Under the pieces are notes generated by a model. It ran no database searches. It was not told the origin of the DNA and worked only from the letters and a program-made list of their open reading frames with translations. Below, piece by piece: positions 1-6,541 of a stretch of DNA of 18,283 nucleotides; the stretch's first letter is position 1, and each line of letters starts with the position of its first letter. This DNA comes from Piscirickettsiaceae bacterium. GTDB lineage: Bacteria; Pseudomonadota; Gammaproteobacteria; Nitrosococcales; Methylophagaceae. The translations under genes and the position numbers were made by a program. The stretch spans positions 1 through 18,283 of the forward strand of contig JABGUA010000207.1 in assembly GCA_018646825.1 (NCBI GenBank), in the 5' to 3' direction.

Positions 1-1119
1 AATTGGCACAGCGGAGTTTAACAATGCTTCCCAATTGCCTTGTTCGTAATTCAGCGTATCCCGCAAAGCTTGACCGGCAGGGCCTTCTTGTTTTAGCAAG
101 GCATCTTTAAGCTCGGGAGATAAGGGCAATTTCTCAATTAATGCTGTTAATGGGTTGTCCATTAAAGCATCAAGTGTTGAGAATAGGCCTGCAGCAAAAA
201 ACATATCGGGTTGTCCTTTATAATGTTTTGCTAGTAATTCACACATTCTGGCTCGAGTCATCGCAACGACACGTAATTCGACCGGTTTATCATCGATACC
301 AGATAATCCCAATAAACTAGCCCATGTTTTTATTTTATTTTGGCCCAACATTACGATGGCTTGCTGGGTGCTGCTCACTTCTCGCGGTAAGCCGAAAAAG
401 GCTGAATTAATCAAACGGAGGAGTTTATAACTTAATACCACATCTTGATTAACCGTATTAGCGAGTTCTTCTGCTTCAGTTTCAGGATTTTGTAATTTGA
501 CCAATAACTCAGTTAAAGTTTGAAGGGATGGCGAGATTTTTTTGCGATCTGAAATTGATGGCAAAGTATAAAAAGAGCCTTGGCAAAAATTGAATTGGTT
601 GGTTTTACAGAGCCCATAGTCACTTTGGTCATTAACACCAACAGCGGCTATTTCAGTATGGTTTGCTTGCCATTCGGATAAATTTTCTTCTAATGCTTCT
701 AGATTATGTTGCTGCATATTAACTAACAACAATTCCTCTTGATTACCATCAGTGGCATCACTTTCAGCATGACGTGCAAAACGAAAGCGCTGGCCATCAG
801 ACACAATGGGCATATCGTGTTCTTGTAAAACAAAAGTATATTGTAAGGTGGAAATCCTGCTTTCGGATAAGGCATCGCGCCATGAAGCTGGAATAGATAA
901 TAATGCCTTACGGTGATCACTGATTGTAGGCAAAATATCGCTGAGCTCTGGCAGAAAGTCAGGAACTTCCGCGTCATTAGGCAATAAGTTGCCTTGTTTA
1001 TCTAAAAAAGTGAAGTGGTAGCTATCGACATCGAGACGGTTGGTAATAAACAGTGGTTGGCGATGAATTAAACCAGGAAACTGTTTTAATAATTCGAATG
1101 GCGATTGTTCATTTGACAT
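1..1119 (-). CDS. HDOD-domain protein with degenerate EAL-like N-terminus (partial)
   Basis: Read from an ATG at 1119, this frame stays open to the left edge (373 codons, no stop), so the C-terminus is missing. The second half has a clear HDOD signature: LLRLINSAFFGLP, then QQAIVMLGQNKIKTWASLL, then a helical stretch containing DMFFAAGLFSTLDALM. The first ~200 residues resemble a worn EAL domain of the YuxH/CdgJ type. They hold a KTNQFNFCQGSFY segment like the end of EAL domains, but I see no EAL or DDFG catalytic motif, so cyclic-di-GMP hydrolysis is unlikely. Proteins of this family act as signalling scaffolds affecting motility or biofilm; a specific role here is inference. An AAAGAG-like ribosome site lies about 10 nt before the ATG. 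recR ends 27 nt upstream on the same strand, so co-transcription is plausible. Confidence 0.85.
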   Translation of the reverse strand, partial: MSNEQSPFELLKQFPGLIHRQPLFITNRLDVDSYHFTFLDKQGNLLPNDAEVPDFLPELSDILPTISDHRKALLSIPASWRDALSESRISTLQYTFVLQEHDMPIVSDGQRFRFARHAESDATDGNQEELLLVNMQQHNLEALEENLSEWQANHTEIAAVGVNDQSDYGLCKTNQFNFCQGSFYTLPSISDRKKISPSLQTLTELLVKLQNPETEAEELANTVNQDVVLSYKLLRLINSAFFGLPREVSSTQQAIVMLGQNKIKTWASLLGLSGIDDKPVELRVVAMTRARMCELLAKHYKGQPDMFFAAGLFSTLDALMDNPLTALIEKLPLSPELKDALLKQEGPAGQALRDTLNYEQGNWEALLNSAVPI

Positions 1120-1146
1120 AGTCACTGCTCTTTCTGGTTTCGAGAA

Positions 1147-1746
1147 TTAGATCGACTCACGACCTGAGAATGCATGCGATAGTGTACCACTGTCAACATA
1201 TTCGAGTTCACCACCGAGCGGAATACCATGTGCAAGACGAGTGATATGAATGTCTTTAGCTTTAGCTAGTTGACCAATATAGTGGGCGGTTGCCTCACCT
1301 TCGACAGTGGGATTAGTAGCGAGAATGACTTCTTGAATCGTGTTTTGGGCAAATAACGCGATTAGCTGAGGAATGCCCAAAGCTTCTGGTCCAATGCCAT
1401 CAAGTGGTGATAAATGGCCAGATAAGACAAAATAACGGCCCTTATAATGCGTTGCTTGTTCTATCGATAAAATGTCGCTAGGCATTTCGACAATACAAAG
1501 CTGATCTTGCCGGCGTTGCTCATCTGCACATCGATGACAAACTGGCGTTTCACTCAAGATTCGACATTGCTCACAATGTTGGATCTTAGCTAAAGCTTGA
1601 GTTAACGCATCAGCAAGTTGTTGTCCGCCATCACGGTTACGTTCGAGTATGTGGAAAGCCATCCGTTGAGCAGATTTTGGACCGACGCCCGGTAAGCAAC
1701 GAAAAGCATCAATCAAGTGGTCAATAGTGGGCCCGAGACTAGCCAT
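1147..1746 (-). CDS. recR: Recombination mediator protein RecR
   Basis: RecR works with RecF and RecO to load RecA onto gapped, SSB-coated DNA. The 199-residue product has the usual length and domain order: an N-terminal helix-hairpin-helix (LPGVGPKSAQRMA, residues 18-30), a four-cysteine zinc finger (Cys58, 61, 70, 73), a Toprim domain beginning near CIVEMPSDILSIE (residues 84-96), and a C-terminal Walker B-like region ending in the LGGELEYVDSGTL stretch. All key residues are intact. The gene follows ybaB by 17 nt in the conserved dnaX-ybaB-recR order, which supports both the assignment and shared transcription. It probably continues into the HDOD gene downstream. Confidence 0.97.
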   Translation of the reverse strand: MASLGPTIDHLIDAFRCLPGVGPKSAQRMAFHILERNRDGGQQLADALTQALAKIQHCEQCRILSETPVCHRCADEQRRQDQLCIVEMPSDILSIEQATHYKGRYFVLSGHLSPLDGIGPEALGIPQLIALFAQNTIQEVILATNPTVEGEATAHYIGQLAKAKDIHITRLAHGIPLGGELEYVDSGTLSHAFSGRESI

Positions 1747-1763
1747 GATAACGAGAGATGACC

Positions 1764-2072
1764 TTAAAAGGGCAGTTTCATGCCGGGAGGCAACATACCA
1801 GACATACTGTCTTGACTGGTCTTCTCAATTTGGCGCACAGCATCATTGACAGCCGCAGCGATTAAATCTTCTAGCATTTCCTTATCGTCTTCAAATAAAG
1901 CATCTTCAATGCTGACACGTTTCACATCATGTTTACCTGTCATGACAATTTTCACCATGCCACCACCTGCTTGACCGGTGATTTCAAGATCAGCGAGTGC
2001 TTGTTGTGCTTTTTCCATATTGGCTTGCATCTGCTGTGCTTGCTTCATCAAATTACCCATGCCACCTTTCAT
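1764..2072 (-). CDS. ybaB: YbaB/EbfC family nucleoid-associated protein
   Basis: This 102-residue protein belongs to the YbaB/EbfC family of small dimeric DNA-binding proteins that coat the nucleoid. It begins with the characteristic glycine- and methionine-rich MKGGMGNLMKQAQQMQ, continues with the amphipathic helix EKAQQALADLEI, and has the family core GQAGGGMVKIVMTGKHDVKRV followed by an acidic helix and a PPGMKLPF end. Length and motif order match the family. The gene sits 11 nt after dnaX and 17 nt before recR, the arrangement seen in many bacteria. An AGGATAAG sequence just upstream of the ATG serves as ribosome binding site. The protein may assist RecR or DnaX functions, but that is inference from context. 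Confidence 0.96.
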   Translation of the reverse strand: MKGGMGNLMKQAQQMQANMEKAQQALADLEITGQAGGGMVKIVMTGKHDVKRVSIEDALFEDDKEMLEDLIAAAVNDAVRQIEKTSQDSMSGMLPPGMKLPF

Positions 2073-2083
2073 GTCTTATCCTT

Positions 2084-3781
2084 TTACTTAATCGGTTTAA
2101 TTGTACTTTCTATGACGCGGGCATCGAATGCAGTTCTTATGGCATCGATGGCTGGGTCATTATGAATAGATTCTTTTGCCCGTTCCTGATCTGCAACGGC
2201 TTGATCAGCCCGTTCCGTCGCTAAGGTAGCAGAAGGATGATGCTCACCGCCTTCTATAAAAGTAATCTTAATCGGTTTATCAAGAGATTTACTTAACCCT
2301 GTTTCTAACCGCTCTTGCGGTTTTTTACTTGCCAAATGGGCAAGTTCAGGCGCGATACTCAAGGTTACCTTATCATTCTCAAATTTTACAAATGCACTAT
2401 TATCAGCAAGTTGTCGTGCCAATGCTGTCAATTTTAGACTATTAATAAGGCTAAGCCAATTTTCACTATTTAAGATAAGTGCTTCCGAGGTGTTAGCGAC
2501 CTCAACTGGCTTCACAGGTAGTTTTTTAGACGCTACTGCCGGTGGGCTATGTGCATCGGGTATATCAGAGCGCGTCTCTATGACATCCTGAGATGGGGAA
2601 CTAGCGCTCGATTTTGACTTTTTTGCCACATGAACCGGATCATCAGCAAGCTGGCTGGCAGAGCTTGGTTCAGTATGCGATATTTGAGAGTTAGCGGTTG
2701 CAGGCTGAAAGTGCATCATTCTAAGTAAAGTCATTTCAAAGCCGCTCTTTGGATCAGCGGCATAGGGCAAATCACGTTTACCATGTAATGCAATTTGGTA
2801 AAATAACTGTGTTATTTCAGGCGATATCTGTTGGCTAAAGCGGGTGAGAACTTCGATGTCATCTTTATCTGTGGCATCAAGGTCCGCAACTAATTGTAAC
2901 GTCGCAATACGCTGAAATAAGCTAAGTAGGTTATTAAAGACTTGTACAAAATCTCGACCTTGAATGGACAAAGCATGTGATTGTTGAATCACGGCTTGAC
3001 CATCGTGTGAAATTAAAGCCGTAATAAGATCATAAAGTTGTTGTTGAGAGATGGTGCCCAACATGTCGTGTATGTCGGTACTTTTAACAGTGCCTGATCC
3101 ATGAGAAATAGCCTGATCTAATAAACTCAAGGCATCACGCATACTACCGTCAGCGGCTTTTGCGATAGTAGCAAGTGCGTCAGATTCAAAATCAATATTT
3201 TCAGATTTTAAGATATTAGACAAGTGACCTGAAATTTGGGCGATATCTAAGCGCCTTAAATTGAATTGTAAACAACGTGACAAAATCGTTACTGGCAGTT
3301 TTTGTGGGTCAGTAGTCGCCAATAGGAATTTGACGTGAGGCGGTGGTTCTTCCAAGATTTTAAGTAAGGCATTAAAACTACTGGTCGACAACATATGCAC
3401 TTCATCGATTAGATAAACTTTATAACGTCCACGACTGGGTGCATATTGCACATTGTCCAATAATTCGCGGGTATCATCGACCTTGGTACGAGAAGCGGCA
3501 TCAACTTCAATTAAATCGACAAAACGGCCGGCATCAACTTCTTGGCAGCTTTGACATTCGCCACAAGGAGTAGAGCTAACACCTTGCTCACAGTTCAAGG
3601 ACTTGGCAAAAATACGCGCTAGGGTTGTTTTACCAACGCCACGGGTACCTGAAAAAAGAAAAGCGTGATGGAGACGATCTTGGTCAAGCCCATTGATCAG
3701 GGCTTTTAGGACATGTTCTTGTCCGACAACATTAGCGAAAGTGTTAGGCCGCCATTTTCGGGCGAGAACCAAATAACTCAT
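2084..3781 (-). CDS. dnaX: DNA polymerase III subunit tau (and gamma by frameshift)
   Basis: This is the clamp-loader ATPase that links replicase and helicase at the fork. The 565-residue product shows an AAA+ domain with Walker A GTRGVGKT (45-52), a zinc module (Cys64, 73, 76, 79), Walker B/DEVH (126-129), the SRC arginine-finger motif (168-170), then domain III up to about residue 370. After that comes a low-complexity Ser/Pro/Lys linker and a tau-specific C-terminal domain. It is somewhat shorter than the E. coli protein (643), mostly in the linker. An A AAA AAG heptamer in frame at codons 386-388 suggests that a short gamma form is also made. No Shine-Dalgarno sequence is apparent before the ATG. 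The SRP RNA gene lies directly upstream on the same strand, so a shared transcript is possible. Confidence 0.97.
   Translation of the reverse strand: MSYLVLARKWRPNTFANVVGQEHVLKALINGLDQDRLHHAFLFSGTRGVGKTTLARIFAKSLNCEQGVSSTPCGECQSCQEVDAGRFVDLIEVDAASRTKVDDTRELLDNVQYAPSRGRYKVYLIDEVHMLSTSSFNALLKILEEPPPHVKFLLATTDPQKLPVTILSRCLQFNLRRLDIAQISGHLSNILKSENIDFESDALATIAKAADGSMRDALSLLDQAISHGSGTVKSTDIHDMLGTISQQQLYDLITALISHDGQAVIQQSHALSIQGRDFVQVFNNLLSLFQRIATLQLVADLDATDKDDIEVLTRFSQQISPEITQLFYQIALHGKRDLPYAADPKSGFEMTLLRMMHFQPATANSQISHTEPSSASQLADDPVHVAKKSKSSASSPSQDVIETRSDIPDAHSPPAVASKKLPVKPVEVANTSEALILNSENWLSLINSLKLTALARQLADNSAFVKFENDKVTLSIAPELAHLASKKPQERLETGLSKSLDKPIKITFIEGGEHHPSATLATERADQAVADQERAKESIHNDPAIDAIRTAFDARVIESTIKPIK
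2568..2624 (-). promoter_or_regulatory. Programmed -1 ribosomal frameshift signal in dnaX
   Basis: On the minus strand the heptamer A AAA AAG occupies 2624-2618 with AAA and AAG as zero-frame codons 387-388, the same slippery sequence and phase as in E. coli dnaX. Eight nucleotides downstream, GAGCGC (2609-2604) can pair perfectly with GCGCTC (2573-2568) across a 30-nt loop, which itself holds a possible TCTC/GAGA stem. Slippage would add V-K-I-E-R and stop at TAG (2603-2601), giving a 393-residue protein that contains domains I-III only. I see no upstream Shine-Dalgarno-like stimulator. That frameshifting occurs is inference; the elements are visible directly. Confidence 0.8.
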
Positions 3782-3814
3782 AGAATAGGGTGATCACCAA
3801 GCGCAATAAATTAG

Positions 3815-3929
3815 GGTGGCGACCCGTACCAGCCAAATCTCGGCGCCCGAATCCGAAGGTTCCGCTGCTCCCTTCCGGGTCTGACGGGTTGACCAACTTA
3901 TCGTCGCGAGGTAACCGGCACAGGCCACC
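3815..3929 (-). ncRNA. ffs: 4.5S signal recognition particle RNA
   Basis: The minus strand carries the conserved SRP RNA apical hairpin GTCAGACCCGGAAGGGAGCA with its GGAA tetraloop and asymmetric/symmetric internal loops. The ends close on each other: 5' GGTGGC (3929-3924) pairs with 3' GCCACC (3820-3815). The resulting ~115 nt matches the length of the bacterial 4.5S form. The RNA binds Ffh and, with FtsY (also in this window), targets nascent membrane proteins to the inner membrane. It lies 33 nt before dnaX on the same strand and no terminator is seen between them. Exact ends are set from the terminal helix and may be off by one or two bases. Confidence 0.95.
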
Positions 3930-3930
3930 A

Positions 3931-4229
3931 TAGAGAGCGTGATTTTAGTCGGTTTTTATATTTTTGGCTATATTTATTGTGCTTGAGAAGGAATATATCA
4001 GTATGAGTTAGATCGAGGAGGGGAATTTACTTATAGAGTTCAAGGAGATGCTGAATAAAGAACAGGAAATATATTTACCATATTAAAAACAGGTAATTTC
4101 ATCGTTTTTTGAGAGCCCAATCACAGATTAGAAACAATATCTAAACTAAGTTAAATATGTTCTGTAATTAATTGAATACTTTTGTTAAAGTCAGAATTAA
4201 GAAGAGCAATTAAAGTCGTGGTGAGGTGT
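3931..4229. other. AT-rich intergenic stretch without a recognisable gene
   Basis: About 300 bases between the SRP RNA and the TonB remnant. Only short open stretches occur, for example 3987-4055 on the plus strand, which contains GGEFTYRVQGDAE before a stop. That could be a scrap of an old gene, but I cannot assign it. The left part should hold the promoter for the SRP RNA on the minus strand. No insertion-sequence ends or obvious tRNA-like direct repeat were seen by eye. Confidence 0.5.
3933..3970 (-). promoter_or_regulatory. Possible promoter of the SRP RNA gene
   Basis: A TAAAAT -10-like element (3947-3942) precedes a GC-containing discriminator (CACGCTCTCT) and the 5' end of the SRP RNA, an arrangement common for stable-RNA promoters. 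No convincing -35 element is present at the right distance. Assignment is tentative and rests mainly on position. Confidence 0.3.
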
Positions 4230-5037
4230 ATGGATAAGTTTAAAACAACCAGTTTCGTTTCTTTACTTATCTATTCTTTAGGTAGCCAAGCAGGTAGTTT
4301 AGAAAGTTTAAAAAATTTAAGTTTAGAGGAATTCTCAAACTTAGATATCGTCGTGACGTCATTATCACGTAAACCCCAAAAATTAACAGAATCCGCTGCG
4401 GCTGTGTACGTCATTAGTAATGAAGACATAAAACGTTCTGGGGCAATGAGCCTTCCTGAAGCGTTACGTTTAGACCCTGGTGTAGAAGTAGCACAAATTA
4501 ATGCCTCAACATGGTCTATTACAGCGCGAGGTTTTGGGGGGGAATTTTCGAAAAACTATTGGTTTTAATGGATGGAAGAACAATTTACACACCTTTGTTT
4601 TCGGGTGTTTATTGGGATGTACAAGATACCTTACTCGAAGATATAGATCGTATCGAGGTGATTCGTGGGCCCGCCACTGCAATGTGGGGTGGCAATGCGA
4701 TGAATGGGGTCATTAATATCATTACGAAAGCAGCGCGTGACACACAAGGCGGACTCTTGACGGCGAGCATTGGGACCGAAGTCAAGAGACAGACGGCGTT
4801 GCGTTATGGCGATAAAGTTGGAGACGATTTTTTTACCGTGTGTATGGAAAACATAAGAAAAAGGATAGTTCTGTCGACGCGACTGACACAAATGATTCTT
4901 TTGACGAAAATGATTTAAACCAAATTGGCTATAGAGCAGACTGGGCAATGTCAGAAAAAAACACCTTTGAATTTCATGGTGATTTATATAAAGGGCAAGT
5001 TGAACAGAGGCAGCCATTGCTAACCTTTCTAGCGTGA
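4230..5037 (+). pseudogene. TonB-dependent receptor remnant (frameshifted, truncated)
   Basis: The first ~115 residues from ATG 4230 (GAGGTG ribosome site just upstream) give a weak signal peptide, then the plug-domain start: LDIVVTSLSRKPQKLTESAA, VISNEDIKRSGAMSLPEALR and ITARGFGGEFS. Reading stops at 4568, but the plug continues in the next frame (LLVLMDGRTIYTPLF, then RIEVIRGPATAMWGGNAMNG). A second switch in a T run at 4828-4834 leads into the barrel start (RVYGKHKKKDSS to FEFHGDLYKGQVEQRQP). Each switch fits loss of one base, in an A run (4551-4555) and the T run. The barrel, normally several hundred residues more, is missing: the sequence passes at about 5005-5012 into an unrelated EAL fragment. 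It cannot make a working receptor. An outer-membrane transport role for the ancestor follows from the family; the substrate is unknown. Confidence 0.9.
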
Positions 5038-5381
5038 CAGAGTTTATAAAGCAATTGAAAGAGCAAGGCTGCTTATTTGCACTAGATGATTTTGGTAGTG
5101 GAATGTCATCATTTGCTTACTTAAAAAATCTGTCGGTCGATTTCCTAAAAATTGATGGTATGTTTGTGAAAGATATTTTAGATGATCCAATTGATTTTGA
5201 AATGGTTAAATCAATCAATGAAATTGGTCATGTGATGGGGAAAAAAACGATAGCAGAATTTGTTGAAAATAAGGCTATTCTTAAAAAACTCGAAGAGATT
5301 GGGGTTGACTATGCCCAAGGCTACGGTATTGGAATGCCTAAACCAATAGCATCAGTATTACTTGCTGAAATAGAGGTATAG
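5007..5381 (+). pseudogene. C-terminal fragment of an EAL-domain cyclic-di-GMP phosphodiesterase
   Basis: The reading frame contains the second half of an EAL domain: the EAAIANL stretch that normally follows the ITE motif, then LFALDDFGSGMSSFAYLKNL (DDFG metal-binding loop), LKIDGMFVKDI, the GKKTIAEFVEN segment with the catalytic glutamate region, and DYAQGYGIGMPKP near the end. The first half of the domain, with the EAL motif itself, and any sensor or GGDEF region are absent. A TGA at 5001 closes the frame upstream, and the only start is a GTG at 5034 with no ribosome site, so expression is doubtful. The fragment is fused to the TonB receptor remnant and ends 12 nt before the 3' end of tRNA-Ser on the other strand. 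A deletion joining two former neighbours is the simplest explanation, but this is inference. Confidence 0.85.
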
Positions 5382-5393
5382 AGCGTTTAAAAG

Positions 5394-5483
5394 TGGCGGA
5401 GAGCGAGGGATTCGAACCCTCGATAGGGATTAACCTATACACACTTTCCAGGCGTGCGCCTTCAGCCACTCGGCCAGCTCTCC
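5394..5483 (-). tRNA. tRNA-Ser (anticodon GGA)
   Basis: The minus strand folds as a class II tRNA. The acceptor GGAGAGC (from 5483) pairs with GCTCTCC near 5398-5404. There is a GGCCGAGTGGCTGAAGGC D-arm, an anticodon loop CTGGAAA giving anticodon GGA, a long variable arm (TATAGGTTAATCCCTA) typical of serine tRNAs, a GGGTTCGAATCCC T-arm, discriminator G and an encoded CCA. It decodes UCU/UCC codons. It begins 44 nt downstream of coaX on the same strand, so its promoter must lie within the coaX 3' end or it is processed from the birA-coaX transcript. Its 3' end faces the decayed TonB/EAL region. Confidence 0.97.
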
Positions 5484-5527
5484 TAATTTTGGGCGAAGAT
5501 TACATCAGGTGATCTATGATGACAATC

Positions 5528-6541
5528 TCATGTTTCAACAGCTTCAGCTTCAACAGTTTCAACAGCTTCAACTTCAGCAGGTTCGATAGCTTCAGCTTCA
5601 ACTTTAACAGCTTCAACATCAACAGCTTCAACAGGTTCGATACCTTCAGTTTCAACAGGCTCGATAGCTTCAACAGAGGACGAGACACTTGCTGATGTCG
5701 TTGATTCATCATTAACAGGCATCACATCAGTGCTTTCTAAGGCATTACTTTCTGTATTGCTATCATTATCCGAAGAAGCGGCATAACGACCACGTTTTTC
5801 ACCTTGACGGGCATAATACGCTAGTCCTTTTAGGACAATGTCAGGGTAATGAGCGATATTGGCGGGTAAAATCGGCCTGATAACCTCAGCATCACCACCC
5901 GTGATAATAAAACGGATACGATTTTTAAATTGGTCTTTTAGGTCGCTCATTAAGCGATCAATTGTCGCTGTGACGGTATATAGCGTGCCAGTTTGAATAG
6001 CGCTTTGAGTGTTGATGGCGAGCGTTTTAAATTCAGACTCTGCCAATGTCTCCGTTAAGTCACTGGTACCTGTGATAAGCGATTCACGCATTAAGCTAAG
6101 TCCAGGGAGAATCATACCGCCTTGATGTAAACCATACTTAGTTACAATATCAACGGTAATGGCTGTGCCGCAATCAATAATACAGGTGGCCATACGGGCA
6201 TGTTGCCGAGCTGCAATTAATGATAGCCAGCGATCGACGCCCAATACTTCTGGTTTTGGATAAGCGTTTGTGACACCAAAGCGTTTCTTCTCACTGGCAA
6301 CAAAAGTGGGTGTGATCTGCCATTTTTTCTCAGCCCACTCCGTCAGCTGGGTAGCGATTTTATCACCAGCAACATTAGCAACGAAAATAGCTTCAATGCC
6401 ATCGACGTTTTTAAAGTGGCTATTTAGCCCTGCTTTTATACCTGTTTTACTGCGTGTAAAAGTTTGGCTGTCAGCTAGGCGACCTGATTCAAGAAAGGCA
6501 AATTTAACTCGGGTATTCCCGATATCAATTAATAATTTCAT
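5528..6541 (-). CDS. coaX: Type III pantothenate kinase with acidic repeat tail
   Basis: CoaX phosphorylates pantothenate, the first step of CoA synthesis. Residues 1-245 are a complete ASKHA-fold kinase: phosphate loop DIGNTRVKFA (6-15), GVDRWLSLIAA (101-111), IIDCGTAITVDIV (121-133), GGMILPGL (141-148) and FIITGGDAEVI (211-221). The usual protein ends near residue 245-260. This one continues to 337 with a hydrophilic Ser/Asn/Asp linker and then a strongly acidic tail built from V/I-E-A/P units such as EAIEPVE and VEAVETVEAEAVE. The tail is Val/Glu/Ala-rich with a single lysine and no predicted fold that I recognise. The start overlaps the birA stop by 4 nt (ATGA), indicating translational coupling. 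tRNA-Ser follows. Confidence 0.93.
   Translation of the reverse strand: MKLLIDIGNTRVKFAFLESGRLADSQTFTRSKTGIKAGLNSHFKNVDGIEAIFVANVAGDKIATQLTEWAEKKWQITPTFVASEKKRFGVTNAYPKPEVLGVDRWLSLIAARQHARMATCIIDCGTAITVDIVTKYGLHQGGMILPGLSLMRESLITGTSDLTETLAESEFKTLAINTQSAIQTGTLYTVTATIDRLMSDLKDQFKNRIRFIITGGDAEVIRPILPANIAHYPDIVLKGLAYYARQGEKRGRYAASSDNDSNTESNALESTDVMPVNDESTTSASVSSSVEAIEPVETEGIEPVEAVDVEAVKVEAEAIEPAEVEAVETVEAEAVET
5531..5674. repeat. Degenerate short tandem repeats in the coaX 3' end
   Basis: The plus strand here is a tract of variations on CTTCAACAG, GCTTCAAC and GGTTCGATAGCTTCAG, in units that keep the reading frame (multiples of 3, locally 18-21 nt). On the coding strand these read as Val-Glu-Ala / Ile-Glu-Pro-Val-Glu units, residues 290-337 of CoaX. 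Such tracts expand and contract by slippage, so length may differ between strains. Confidence 0.8.

Noticed and set aside
723..977. An 84-residue minus-strand open frame
   Set aside because: It lies wholly inside the HDOD/EAL-like gene in another frame on the same strand and shows no family likeness.
3987..4055. Short plus-strand frame containing GGEFTYRVQGDAE
   Set aside because: No start codon with a ribosome site and too short to assign to a family; mentioned only as a possible gene scrap.
5531..5674. Short repeats considered as a CRISPR array
   Set aside because: Units are short, degenerate, without unique spacers, and lie within a coding frame; no cas genes are near.
5500..5712. A Leu/Lys-rich 70-residue frame (LLKLKLLKL repeats) on the minus strand
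   Set aside because: It is an alternative frame of the coaX repeat tract on the same strand; the periodic LLKL pattern is a by-product of the GAAGCTG-like DNA repeats, and the coaX frame is clearly the coding one.
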